64,000 nucleotides of DNA from Euborellia annulipes (Eukaryota; Arthropoda; Insecta; Dermaptera; Anisolabididae): contig JAKCPI010028203.1 in the NCBI GenBank assembly GCA_023213315.1, positions 1 through 64,000 of the forward strand. Reading direction: 5' to 3'. Both the position numbers and the translations under genes were made by a program. Under the pieces are notes generated by a model. That model did no database searches, was not told the DNA's origin, and saw only the letters and a program-made list of their open reading frames with translations. Positions 1-10,770 of the stretch are shown one piece after another. Every line of letters begins with the position of its first letter. Position 1 is the stretch's first letter.

Positions 1-1183
1 TTTATTATCTGCTCCGGCATTTAAAAAATGATACAATTTGCTTCCAAATTAGCTGATGAACGTGACATATTTTATAACGTCAATCAATTATGTTTTCTTT
101 CCCAATATTCATAATATTAAATGTTTTTGTAAAAAAAAATTTTCGTTTATAAAATGTTCGTGGTGTGAGACTAATTTATGTTTCTAATGTTTTTACGTTA
201 ATTTTCATCCACAATCTTGCTCAAAAACGTCGACATTTTATAATAAATGAATATAAAAATATATAAAAATGCAAGGTAAAAACATGTGATTTATTTTATT
301 TATGCACGAAAAATAAATAGACACCATTATTTGTTTTGATTGCCTTTCAGAATAATAAAATTAATAAAACTGTAAAAAAAAAAAAAAAAATATAGCGATA
401 AAAAAAAATTTGCTTTGCCGGGATTTGAACTCTCGCCGTTTGTCAACCACGGAGGCAAAAACATAGACGGACTGCTTAGCCAGCGCAGCCATGATGGTTC
501 AATCGTTTGAGTGGCTCTATTAGATACTTAAAGCATTTAACACGAGCGCGAAACTTTTCACTGCGATTTTCTCGAAAACTAAGGCCTATTCACTCAAACC
601 CTTTTAGACCTTTTTCTACCCTCAACCTCCCCTATCGAATGAGTGTAAGTCTCATTTAAAAAAGCGATTTCGCAATTCTTGCCATCTCCTTGTTAGTCTG
701 AATTTGTTAATTCTTAAGAAAAAACAGAAAAATTTCAATGTTTTTTTGTTTTAGTCATAATTCACAGGAGAATTTGTTTATTCAAGCAATGTTTAAAGAA
801 ATCAAAAGATAAGAGACAAACAAGATAAAAGATAAAATCGATAAACGTTAAAAAGACGGCGTCATTTTATTTTGAAGAAACTTTTTATCATCTTAAAATA
901 ATATAATGAATGGAAATCAAGTTACAAATTGTCTAAACAAAAATTGATTGGGTTGGGGGGGGGGCCTTAACAAGAGCTCTGCATCAAGCCAGGAATAATT
1001 TATGCACTTCAAACTTAATTATTTCTTTTAGAAATTGGTTGTTGGAGGTGGCTGAAGAGAAAAAAATGTCACAGCATCTAAAGCGTTACATAAGATCTCA
1101 ATCAATATAAACAACGTATATTCAAATTTTGTTGTTTGATGATGATGATGTTGATTTAGAGATAGAGACAACCGCAGACGTAC
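1..1183 (-). other. PEPD intron 3 (5' part, continues beyond the window)
   Basis: The GTACGT donor at 1183-1178 on the minus strand opens this intron. No sequence encoding the next prolidase segment is visible, so the acceptor lies to the left of the window. The stretch is AT-rich with short A runs, a G11 run near 955 and a tRNA-like SINE relic at 412-492. Nothing else is recognisable. Confidence 0.8.
412..492 (-). repeat. tRNA-derived SINE head or tRNA pseudogene
   Basis: Read on the minus strand, a GCGCTGGCTAAGC-like A-box region is followed about 40 nt later by GAGTTCAAATCCC, a good B box (pol III internal promoter). An A-rich stretch lies next to it. The anticodon arm is not convincing, so I call it a SINE or pseudogene rather than a working tRNA. 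Confidence 0.45.
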
Positions 1184-1375
1184 CTCATCTGTATAGTGAA
1201 CTTGATCAACTTCGTAGCGTTTGCGTGCTTCTTTTGTCGTTTCCAGATTGCCCATCCAGATGCTGTATTCAGGGTCGAGACGAGGCATAAAGAGGACAGA
1301 ACGTCCCGAGGACACTTCGATGGCTCCCATGAAGTCAGGCGCCTGGACCCCAAACGCCCAATTGAAGTAAGACTC
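1184..1375 (-). CDS. PEPD: Prolidase (Xaa-Pro dipeptidase), exon 3
   Basis: Exon of 192 bp (64 codons, phase 0 at both ends). The acceptor tttag ends at 1376 and the donor GTACGT starts at 1183. The peptide starts ESYFNWAFGVQAPDFMGAIE, continues through a VLFMPRLDPEYSIWMG segment and ends VHYTDE. This matches the N-terminal (creatinase/prolidase_N) domain of animal prolidase, which has SFFHWAFGV, LFVPRL, WMG and YVDE at the same spacing. Prolidase cleaves dipeptides with C-terminal proline or hydroxyproline and works as a cytosolic metal-dependent homodimer in collagen and peptide recycling. The metal-binding pita-bread domain is encoded further left, outside the window. The exon follows exon 2 in frame (…EYLFRQ|ESYFNW…), as in the human protein. 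I am confident of the family and both borders. Confidence 0.93.
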
Positions 1376-1459
1376 CTAAAAAGAAAGAAAAAATAATTAT
1401 TAACAACTCAAACCCTTCAACTATGGACCAAATTCATATTGAAATTTAAGGCTATATAT

Positions 1460-1680
1460 CGCCTGCTGAGAATGCTGAGTGGCCAAAGTCGAAAAAAAGC
1501 GTTTGAAAGTTTTATAAACATATAATTACATTTAAATAGCCAGGGAACAAATGAATAGGCCAGAATCAATAGCAAAGAATGGAAATGCAGTATTTGGCGT
1601 TTTAACAAAGTTGGGGAGACTTAACTAAAAAGACTAAAGAATTTTCCGACTTTCGTCACTCAGCATTCTCAGCAGGTGAG
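1460..1680. repeat. Foldback MITE-like element with ~32-bp inverted arms (family G)
   Basis: The arm at 1460-1491 (CGCCTGCTGAGAATGCTGAG…) is repeated inverted at 1647-1678 (…CTCAGCATTCTCAGCAGGTG) with few mismatches, around ~155 bp of AT-rich DNA. The same head, with GCGTTTGAAAGTTTTAT downstream, recurs at 23632-23700. A short piece of the arm is at 6133-6155. Confidence 0.6.
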
Positions 1681-1809
1681 AAGTTCATTAGACCTGCAGG
1701 AAAATCGCTTCAGTCTGTCTATCCTAGGGCTTGTAAAAACCCGATGAAATATAAAGTCAAAACCGGTTAAATTGTTTTCAGTAGGCTTAAAGTATAAAAA
1801 TAAAAAACA

Positions 1810-1889
1810 TATAACCAAGTATTTATTAATTTATATGTTTTTCATAATTACCTCATGGACCAACACATGTATATATAATTCTTTATAAA
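1810..1889. repeat. Repeat fragment shared with 24.7-24.95 kb (family H)
   Basis: The stretch from aaccaagtatttattaattt to cctcatggaccaacacatg and its AT-rich tail recurs at 24695-24955. There it carries an extra ~180-bp perfect hairpin. This copy lacks the hairpin. Confidence 0.6.
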
Positions 1890-3384
1890 AATAAAATTTA
1901 ATTAAATGTAAATAAAGATAATTTTTTTTAGAAGATACCAATTTCACGATTTTAACTTATATGCCTTAAACTGTTAAATAGAAAAAATAAGGCACTCGCG
2001 GAAGTTGAACCCACGTTCCCCCATTAGTGTTTTAACTTATAAACTAAGCACTAGTTACGAGTTTAAATTAAGATGACTTATTTAGGTGAGAAATAGAGAA
2101 TCTGTCTTTTATTAATGATGACAACTTGCCAGGTTTCTGGAATGTTAGATATCGAACCAATCGCTTTAACAACATCAAATGTGTTTCATTTTAATTTATT
2201 TAATTAATTGTTTCAACTAACTTTTCCCAGCCAAATAACACTATTTCGGGAAAATAAACATCTGGGATGACTGACCACATAGCACAAAGCGGTAAAGGCG
2301 CGATATCGAAAAAGTGAACATCCCAATTTCAAAGAAAATTTTCCCAAAATATTAAACTGAAGAAGTTTATCGCATTTTGGTGATCAACTTCAAACAAATA
2401 CAAAGAGGGCCTTAAATAAAAGGAAAGGCTATTAGATTTTGTAAAAAGACATGCTCCATCGAAGGAAGAACGGCGAGACAAAAGGACAGCTCTTTCTCTA
2501 ATTGTTTAAATTTATTCTCAAAAGTAAATAATTGCATATTAAATAGAGGATCTCGCCCGCCAATATTCCCCCCATCTGATTTGAAATGTTTTAAGGGGGG
2601 GGTCGGGGGGGGTTATGAACTTTGAATGGAGGAAAATTTATTTTGCGAGTGTTTTATAATATGATTAAAATTTAGAAGGTGTGATTAGAAAAAGGAAATA
2701 AATTGGAAAATAAGGGACACCCGAATATAAATATTTCTTTGATTTCCGTAAGCACATCAGAACCAGTTCAATTTGCAGAAAGATATTTATATTTTGTGCA
2801 CTATTTCTTTAATATTTCCTATGATGTTAAAGAGGAAAGTGAGCTCCAGGCAATTCGGGGGGGGGGGGCGCGATAAGAGCAAATACATTTTAAAGACCAT
2901 TTAAATAAGCTTGTTTGAATTTTAAACAAAATTGTTTAAGCAAATTTTGAAAAAATAAAGAAGTTTTGTTGAATACAAAGTAACAAAGTAGTGAGATGGG
3001 ATCTTCTTTTGTTTACAAACAAAGTCTCTTCTGGTCGAGTGAACAGGTCTAGAGAGAGAAGATGCACTTCACTTTGTTCTCTGACATTTTGATCTTCGCC
3101 AAGTAAAACACAAAGCCCGTTAATAATTATTATAAAGGTTAACAACAACAACAACAACTAACGGAATTTAGAAAGTTAAGTTAAAATTTCATGAAAAGTT
3201 TAATGGCGTAGCTAAACGAAATTTATAACTGAGTGATGGAGTGAATTTAATATTTTTTTTTTAAGACCGGTATCTAAGACCGATATTCACATTATTTTAT
3301 GTCATTTGGTAACTAAATGGTTTAAATAAATGTTCATCGTGTTTATTAAAGCTTTTGTGGTTTGAATTATTATTATTATTAGGG
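1890..3384. other. Intronic stretch with a SINE relic and G runs
   Basis: At 1988-2060 a minus-strand B-box-like GGTTCAACTTCC lies beside ctcgcggaagttgaaccc. It resembles the element at 44180-44225, so this is probably a tRNA-derived SINE relic. G-rich tracts lie at 2596-2616 and 2858-2868, and a (CAA)5 run at 3142-3157. I see no gene. Confidence 0.4.
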
Positions 3385-3589
3385 TATAGACCATATTTTT
3401 GTATTAATTATTTATTAAAAAGATATAAATACTGTACAACGTTTTGACTTGTTCACTTGAGTCGGAGCAAGGTACAGTACTTGAGAACGGCAGCAGAATA
3501 AGCAGTCGAAACGTTGTACAGTATTTATATATTCTTATTAAATAATTTATTGTGAGGTATGTCTGTGGCTGGAAGTATTATTACGGAGC

Positions 3590-3658
3590 GCTCATAGGAC
3601 AACGAAAGAATGATTCTTTTCTGAAAGAGATTCTTTCGTTGTCCTATGAGTGCTCCGT
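3590..3658. repeat. Near-perfect hairpin, ~27-bp stem
   Basis: The arm GGAGCGCTCATAGGACAACG… at 3590-3616 is mirrored by …CGTTGTCCTATGAGTGCTCC ending at 3658, with one mismatch and an ~18-nt loop. It lies inside the family I element. Confidence 0.75.
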
Positions 3659-3709
3659 TCATGCGAATGTGTGTCGCTGAAATTGTAATTTTCATTTATT
3701 CTCGCCTCC

Positions 3710-3750
3710 GGCTCTGAAGATGGCCTAGACCAGTGGCCGAAACGTCAGCC
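3710..3750 (+). ncRNA. Hammerhead-ribozyme-like motif
   Basis: The order is GGCT, CTGAAGA, T, GGCC-loop-GGCC, GAAAC, GTC, AGCC. CTGAAGA and GAAA fit the hammerhead core (CUGANGA, GAAA). GTC is a legal cleavage triplet and GGCU pairs with AGCC as helix I. The deviation is an extra U between the core A9 and helix II, and helix III would be only AC/GU. Activity is unproven. Confidence 0.35.
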
Positions 3751-3848
3751 TGGAACGGCAATAATAAAAGAAATAATTTTGGCTGCCTATGTCTTGGATT
3801 TTTTTTTTGACTCCTTAATAAATAATTTATACAAAAATGTGGTCTATA

Positions 3849-4168
3849 ACTAAAAATTCCCCTAATAATAAATATTCATCGGTCATTTGGGGGGGGGGGA
3901 GGCAGGGGGGTCATTTGCCCCCCCCCCCCCCAAGGGCTCTGATTTTTATAAAATTTTCTATTATTCTAAATAAAATAATTCAAAATATATCTACGAGTAT
4001 ACAAACTGTATTGTACAAAATTAAACAATTGATTAAATTAAATATCTTTTGGTCAAATTTGTGTAGCTGTTGTAAGTAAATTTAAAGAAAAAACATTTGC
4101 AAAAAAGTTGAAATGACACCACTGTCTGTATGGGATTCGAACCCGCGCCCCTTATCACTTTGAACACA
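3849..4168. other. AT-rich stretch with paired G- and C-runs and a tRNA-like relic
   Basis: A G10 run (3889-3898) is followed by a C14 run (3918-3931), which could fold back. A minus-strand GGGTTCGAATCCC B box sits at 4132-4144 (tRNA-derived SINE relic). No gene. Confidence 0.45.
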
Positions 4169-4189
4169 TCAAACCTCTCACAGTTACGG

Positions 4190-4430
4190 TCGCTCTTGTG
4201 GGTACGTGGATGGCGACCGAGAGCAGACCGAGGGGGGGGGGGACAGGCATTCCTTCAGTTCATTGTATGTCTGTCTCTTACTTCCTCTTTTCAACAGACG
4301 TCAGACCGTGCGACGGGCCGGCCTGTCTTATTTCTTCCGGTCGCAAAAATGTGTGATAGGGTTGGAGGGTAAAAGTAGGTCGGCCGACCCCGCATCGCGG
4401 GAATAAGGCCAGGACAGAAGAAGAAGAAGA
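4190..4430 (+). mobile_element. SINE family B with 5S-rRNA-like head and (AAG)n tail
   Basis: The head GGGTACGTGGATGGCGACC resembles the 3' promoter part of 5S rRNA (GTACTTGGATGGGAGACC). The body has cagaccgtgcgacgggccgg and accccgcatcgcggga, and the element ends in (AAG)n. The same body occurs at 7548-7712 and 39087-39312. A diverged duplication of about 18-20 bp (aacctc…tacgg) flanks it near 4169 and 4431. Confidence 0.65.
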
Positions 4431-4902
4431 ACCTCAAAGCTACGGGAGCGGGTGGGGGGGGGGGATACCTAGTAGGCCTGCAAATCGATAGGTACAGTAC
4501 AAAGTTGCTCTCACATCTCTCTAAATATAAAGTCTACATCTCGATTAAAGATTATATATACCTGGTAGTTGAACGATGGGTTGTGGACTTATAATAAGTG
4601 AATTGAATTTAATAGAGCGACGGAAGAATTTTTGAGATGAATCCTTGCATTCCCCCGCGCGTTTTGCGTCTCGCCTGCCTGCCAGAATATTCTGGAGAAA
4701 TAATTTAAGGACCCCACCTCCAGTAATAAGGTCGTCGTTGTTTGTGCATTGAAATGCAACAAGAGACATGGAACAATTTAGATATTGAATTCCACGAGAT
4801 AAAAAGAAAATTTAATTTTGTTTCGTCAATTGTTTTTGCTTCCATTTTATTATCATATTCTAATAATCTACCCGTGTAATTGATATCTATGTTCTTTGCT
4901 TT
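4431..4902. other. Unannotated intronic stretch
   Basis: There is a G11 run near 4455. Otherwise the DNA is AT-rich with no motif or ORF that I recognise. Confidence 0.4.
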
Positions 4903-5240
4903 CTCTTACCTATATATGTTAATATGTAGAGAGTAATGTATTCATGTCAAAAATCGATGTCGAGATTTGGATAAAATATATATTCTCATTTTACCCTTGA
5001 AATTTTTTGAAGCACACTTTACTCTTCTACTTGATGATATGAGAAATGGTTGCCATGGTAACAAAATATAAACATTCTCCCATGTTTATAAATTTTATTA
5101 CATCTTGAATTCTAATATATCGGCGGAAACTAAATATATGTCGAAACAACAAAATCTGGTGTGACAAGCACAGAGCACAACTTTCGATTGGCGAATTTAA
5201 GAGAAAGTTGTGGGCTGGGCGACCAGACACACTCGATTTT
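4903..5240 (+). mobile_element. Family A (HINE-like) copy with internal deletion
   Basis: Starts with the ttctcttacctatata head, then the cgatgtcgagattt segment. It jumps to the later body (gaagcacactttactctt, ggttgccatggtaac) and ends with the aatctggtgtgacaagcac hairpin tail. The central microsatellite section is missing. Confidence 0.8.
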
Positions 5241-5784
5241 ATAGAAATAATTCAAAGAATTTTTTATCAAATGTTACACAAGTTAAAGGTGTCATAAAAG
5301 TTGACATATGGCCTAAGATGCCGACAAGACTTGAAAAAAAATCCAGTTGAATGTTGGGCTACGGAGTCATTTTTCTCTCTGTTTACAAACAAAGAGCAAA
5401 AGGAAGCTGATACGCATTTGCTTTTCTTACATTCGCCAGTCATCTCCTGGCAACACGTGCTTTGCTTTGCTTTTGACGTCATGTTTTATATAAATAAAAA
5501 AAAAACCTCAGCAGCGATAACGAAAAAATTTTACAAAGTATTTAAGAAATATTTCTCACCAAGTGTTTGAAAGTGAGTTAACGAACTGACAAGTGTCTCT
5601 GAACTTGTTAGCCAAGGCTTATTAAGAATCCAAGATGTCCATCTCATCGCCGCCAGGTTGAAAAATATTTTTTTTTTTTTATATGTAGGCTATGGTAATT
5701 GGCCTGATAGTAAATTCGCAAAAGAAATTATCTAAAAGCAAGTCGTCCTCAGTTTATCTGCTAAGCCAATCGAAGAGAATACAA
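5241..5784. other. Unannotated intronic stretch
   Basis: AT-rich, with T12 near 5668. An open frame of 89 codons on the plus strand (5301-5570) has no recognisable similarity and is probably chance. Confidence 0.35.
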
Positions 5785-6105
5785 AAAATCTGGTGTGACC
5801 AGCACGGTGCCCGCATGCTTCGTGTCTCCGGGGGGTGCCTAACTTAAATATAAAATGTCAACATCCTAGCTCTTTTCGTTTCACAGATATTTTGCTCACA
5901 GACACACAGACGACCCTTTTTTGGATTCAGAGGACCTCAAAAAACGTGTATATCCGTCGAAATCTCGACATCGAATTTTTGTCATGAAACCAATACTTTC
6001 TCTCTCTCTCATATATATATATACTGGATATAGGCTATATATTACACATATAAGATAAGTTTTTATTTGCTCTTTGCGCATGGCCTCATATCCATAGGTA
6101 AGAGA
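5785..6105 (-). mobile_element. Family A copy, mainly the head half
   Basis: Contains the aatctggtgtgacc tail remnant, tttttggattcagaggacctcaa, the gacatcgaatttttg block, and the head hairpin actttctctc…ggtaagagaaag. Reverse orientation. A ctcagcaggcgat piece of family G follows at 6140. Confidence 0.75.
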
Positions 6106-6704
6106 AAGAAAAAATTGAATTTTCGGACTTCACTCTCAGCAGGCGATAAAAACAAATAAATTTTCATTTCATGCTTATTCATAACTCTTTAGCCCTTTTT
6201 GTTATCTAATTTTAAGAAACAAATAAATAAATATTATTGAATCCCATTTCTAATGTAATAATTCTTTTTACAAATATGAAAATTTAGCATTTTAAAGGTA
6301 GAAGAGACAAAAGAAATCAAAACGCCTGGGGGGTGCTTAAATATTCCTCGCTAATATTTCGCCTGTTTATGAAATTGCATTTTTTTAATGCAATCCAAGC
6401 ATTATTTTTAAAGCAAAGATAACAAACAAAGATTACTAATTATCAAAGAATAAATAAATATATTTTATCTTGCTTCAAACAATTTGTTTTCGAAGGAGAA
6501 AGATTTATTTATATCCCAAATATAGAAAATAAATAGGCCAAAATAATAACAGCAGCAGCATTCGTTACATCATTTGATGTTTGGTAAGTTGAAGTGATTA
6601 TCACTTGGCGGGTGACCTCTAACTATTATACATGCATGTCATATGACTCCCCTCCCCTCCCCCTCTCTTTATACAAGGTGTGAAAAGATGTCCGATTGAT
6701 AACG
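6106..6704. other. Unannotated AT-rich intronic stretch
   Basis: Holds short AATA runs and an AGC triplet run near 6551. No gene or named repeat seen. Confidence 0.35.
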
Positions 6705-6949
6705 TTTTTTTTTTTTTAACATTCACACTCACACACATTCACACACACTTTTCGGCAACTTAGGCCATTTAAGACTTTGACGATAACCGTTGTAATATAT
6801 AATATCTATTGGGGATTCAGGCATTTCTATTTAAGCTATCTGGTATCCAAATGGCTTAAATAAAATCATCGGACTGCCTCGGGTCCGAACCCGCGTTCGG
6901 TATAGAAGGTAGGCACGACGCTACCTACTACGCCAAACCCGGGGGCCAT
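6705..6949 (-). mobile_element. tRNA-derived SINE family C, full length
   Basis: Read on the minus strand: tRNA-like head with ggcgtagtaggtagcgtcgtgc (A-box region) and GGGTTCGGACCC (B box), then gcagtccgatgattttatttaagcc, an inverted pair ccatttggatacc/atggctta, the tcttttcggcaac block and a GTGTGAATG-rich tail ending in A13. Pol III transcription is inferred from the boxes. Confidence 0.8.
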
Positions 6950-6962
6950 TACACATTTATAT

Positions 6963-7218
6963 CAGCGTCGGGGGGGGGGCTCAACTGGAGCGCCGTTTTC
7001 GTTTGAACTTTTTTTTTTTTAGTATTCGAATCTCGTTGGAGCAGTTTTTTGTAATTTTTCTCCGGATGTGTGACATAAAATGAATTTATTATGAAATTTC
7101 AAAAAAAAAAAGCGGAAAAGCCGGATGCGCTAGGGCGCCTATGTCGGTATCGAGGGGCGCCAAAGGCGAGGGGGGGGAGCGATCATCCCCCCTTCGCCCC
7201 CACCTGGATACGCTACTG
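6963..7218. mobile_element. hAT-like MITE (family D), 256 bp
   Basis: An exact 8-bp duplication atttatat flanks it (6955-6962 and 7219-7226). The ends are CAGCGTCGG… and …GGATACGCTACTG. The interior (gtattcgaatctcgttg, taatttttctccgga) is shared with the copy at 8773-9026. An 8-bp duplication is the hAT signature. Non-autonomous. Confidence 0.8.
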
Positions 7219-7359
7219 ATTTATATGTAAGCTCGCCAATTTTCGAAAACAGTTCTAACGATCTGTTTAAATTTTAAATAGCCTATATAGTATTTCCAGG
7301 ATCATTATGAAGATTAGGTCTTGTGTTTGGGGAAATTCGGTCTAGCTCTTAACTGAAGT

Positions 7360-7735
7360 TTTGTCCAAAAGTTCTTTTCGTTCTTGAGAGATTTCGTTCA
7401 TCGACAGACAGACCATTTTACGGGCCCTTTTTTGGATTCAGGGGACCTCAAAACGTGTATATCCGTCAAAATCTCAACATCGAATTTTCGACATGAATCC
7501 AATATACTTTCTCTCTCTATATATTAATATATATATAGGTAAGAGAATGCCTGTCTCTTCCTTCCTCTTTTCAACAGGCGTCAGACCGTGCGACGGGCCG
7601 GCCTGTCCTATTTCTTCCGGTCGTAAAAACGTATGATAGGTTTGGAAGGAAAGAGTGAGGTCCCCCGACCCCGCATCGCGGGACAAGGCGAGGAGAGAAG
7701 AAGAAGAAGAAGAGGTAAGAGAAAGTAAAAATATT
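7360..7735 (-). mobile_element. Family A head half, interrupted by SINE B
   Basis: Contains tttttggattcaggggacctcaa, the gtatatccgtcaaaatctc block and the head hairpin. The hairpin is split by a SINE at 7548-7712. Confidence 0.8.
7548..7712 (+). mobile_element. SINE family B, 5'-truncated, nested in family A
   Basis: Exact 11-bp duplication aggtaagagaa at 7537-7547 and 7713-7723. The body matches the 4.2 kb copy (cagaccgtgcgacgggccgg, accccgcatcgcggga) and the tail is (AAG)n. The 5S-like head is missing. The duplication proves retroposition into the family A hairpin. Confidence 0.85.
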
Positions 7736-7865
7736 GAAATTTTTTGAATGATAAAAACGTTAGAGCTAACAGAGATGAAATCATAGAGCAAACATTTCAT
7801 AAGATCGAAAAGGTTATTTTTTAATATCCGGGTCATGATTTTCTCTTACAGGTTTTTGAATAATG

Positions 7866-8664
<799 letters not shown>

Positions 8665-8772
8665 CCTCGGGGCTTGGTGTAGGGGTAGCGTGCTTAGCCT
8701 CGTTTACCAAAAGTCGCGGGTTCGGACCCCGGGCAGTCCGATGATTTTATTTAAGTCATTTGGATACCAAAT

Positions 8773-9026
8773 CAGTGGCGTAACTAGCCTTTGAGGGCGA
8801 AGGGGGCGAAGCTTAACAGGGGCGCCGTTTTTTCGTTCGACCTTTTTTTTTTAGTATTCGAATCTCGTTCAGACTTTTTTTTGTAATTTTTCTCCGGATT
8901 TGTGATATAAAATGAATTTATAATGAAATTTCAAAAAAAAAGCCGTAAATTTTGGGAAAAAGCGGATGCGCCTGAGGCGGGGGGGGGGCGAGCGCCCCCC
9001 TCCACTCCCACCTGGATACGCTACTG
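8773..9026. mobile_element. hAT-like MITE (family D), 254 bp
   Basis: Exact 8-bp duplication taccaaat at 8765-8772 and 9027-9034. The SINE reads through cleanly if the element and one duplication are removed. Ends CAGTGGCGTAAC… and …GGATACGCTACTG. Confidence 0.88.
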
Positions 9027-9063
9027 TACCAAATGGCTTAAATAAGAATGCCTGATAGATATA

Positions 9064-10649
9064 TTAGGGTGCGTACACACCTGCGCTCTGCTCCGCTCGC
9101 GAGCACCATGTTCGTTAGATGTGTACGGGTTTTGAGATGCTCGCGAGCTGCTCGAGAGTCGCTGCGAGCGCTTGCCGCGATCCATCTCTTGTCGGCTTTT
9201 TCGACAAACCCTTTGATGGTTCGCGGCTCAGATTTGGACGGCGCGCTGCGGTGCCGCGAGCGGCTCGCGAGCAAAATATAAAATAGACCTACTTTTAGCC
9301 TTTATTCTAAATCTTCTATAAATCATTATTTAAATATTTTTTTTAATATTATCATCTTCTATGTCCCTCAGAGACCAGGGAGGTTAATTATATGTATATT
9401 ATTTCCTTAAAATATAGGCCTATAATGATTTTATATAGTATTTTTAAGTAAATTTTAATATCAGTTATCAATAAATGAAGAATTAATCAAATATTTTCAA
9501 AGGATCGGGTTTAATAAAAAAAAAAAAAAATTATATAAAATATAAATTGATATTAAAATTTATTATTTTTATATTTATATATATAAATAGACTTGACAAA
9601 TAAACTCTGACATTCGAGTAAAATTCTTATATTGACCGCTTATTTGTTGCGACCTCAAGTCCATCACAATTTCACTACCATTCTGTTTTTTAAATAGATT
9701 AGCACACCACCAACGTGCGACGTTGTCTCCTTTTATTTTTTGACAAACTTGCCATTAGCAAAAAAGCACCACTCATAACCGAAACGGCAAGAGCGTTTTC
9801 TCTATCTCGCTTCAGAGACATTATTATCTACATCAAATAATAATTAGTTTAAATTTTTTTATTTATTTATTTTGAAATTCCTATCGGGATCCCCGTTTAT
9901 TTACCCGAGGTGCTTACGTGTACGGAGACACACCTTAAACCCAACCGGCCTCTGGCCGTAGCCATCTACCGGCACCCCGTGAAGTTACATCATTTCCTAT
10001 CTCTAGCTCCTCCTCCTGCCTCGTCTCTAGCTAGTGAACTAATCCTTATTTCTGGTTCCAACCGGCTCCTTTTATCCAACCTCTTCTATGCTATGGAGGA
10101 TGTCCTAGTTTGAGGAGGGACTCCTCAGCACCGGCGTGTAGCCTACTCCTTTCGAAGAATGCATCACTGAGAGGGAACCTTCTTTACGTCCCTTCCACAG
10201 GACGGGATGTCACAGCAACTCCCTCTCCTCGTAGAGTTGCCTGAGGGCTATTGTGGAAAGATCCTATATTCCAATCCAGGGCTTGCTTGAGGATTTGTTT
10301 ACATTAAATAAATATTTTTATTTTAATGAAAAATCCCGCATGCCAAGGATTTGAACAGGGATCTTCTTTGCAGAAGCTGACACCCTAGCTCACTACACCA
10401 GCGAGCCCTCTTTAATTAGTTTAAATGTTTTTTATTAGTAATTAGGCGCGCTCAGCAACACAATCTATTTGCGATTAATAATTATAATTAATAATAAAAA
10501 TTCCAAATTAATTAAAATGTTCGTGGCTTTTCTTTGGATCGCGACAGGTTCGTCAAAATGAATAATTTCAATGAAAATGGAACGAGCAACGAACACGAGC
10601 CGCGAACTGCTCGCGAGCGGAGCAGAGCGCAGGTGTGTACGCACCCTAA
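9064..10649. mobile_element. TIR element, 1.58 kb (family K)
   Basis: The ends are inverted over ~40 bp: left TTAGGGTGCGTACACACCTG followed by cgctctgctccgctcgcgagc, right gctcgcgagcggagcagagcg followed by CAGGTGTGTACGCACCCTAA. The interior is AT-rich, has no transposase that I can see and carries a SINE N. The target duplication is unclear (TTA left, TAA right). Confidence 0.75.
9855..10412 (-). mobile_element. tRNA-headed SINE family N, ~558 bp
   Basis: Exact 14-bp duplication taattagtttaaat at 9841-9854 and 10413-10426. On the minus strand it begins gagggctcgctggtgtagtg, has a B box TGTTCAAATCC near 10353-10363 and a GC-richer body, and ends cctatagg-like/(AAAT)n. Long for a SINE; the body looks composite. 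Only copy in the window. Confidence 0.8.
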
Positions 10650-10770
10650 AACGTATGTTTATGAGTATCGTTTAAAGTCTTAAATAGCCTAAGTTTCAGA
10701 AACTGACTGTGTGAATGTGAGTGTGAATGAGCATAAAGTGTGAGTGTTAAAAAAAAAAATAAAATAAACT

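Larger units (their letters stand above)
3385..3848. mobile_element. Terminal-inverted-repeat element, 464 bp (family I)
   Basis: The ends 3385-3420 (tatagaccatatttttgtat…) and 3813-3848 (…atacaaaaatgtggtctata) are inverted copies of ~35 bp. Inside are an AACGTTTTGAC/GTCGAAACGTT inverted pair (3441-3530), a 27-bp-stem hairpin (3590-3658) and a hammerhead-like motif (3710-3750). A related copy of the left part lies at 41163-41345. No coding potential; superfamily not assigned. Confidence 0.6.
8665..10770 (+). mobile_element. SINE family C split into three parts by two nested insertions
   Basis: The SINE head (8665-8772: ggcttggtgtaggggtagcgtgc, GGGTTCGGACCCC) resumes at 9027-9063 (taccaaatggcttaaataagaatgcctg) and again at about 10649-10770 (gtcttaaatagcctaag, gtgtgaatgtgagtgtgaat, A tail). 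A hAT MITE and a 1.58 kb TIR element separate the parts. The continuity with intact copies at 26.0 and 45.5 kb supports this. Confidence 0.8.

Noticed and set aside
6870..6948. tRNA gene candidates with good A and B boxes (also 8670, 26020, 45535, 49300, 60710, 62650)
   Set aside because: They lack a credible anticodon arm and acceptor stem and are followed by a shared SINE body, so they are SINE heads.
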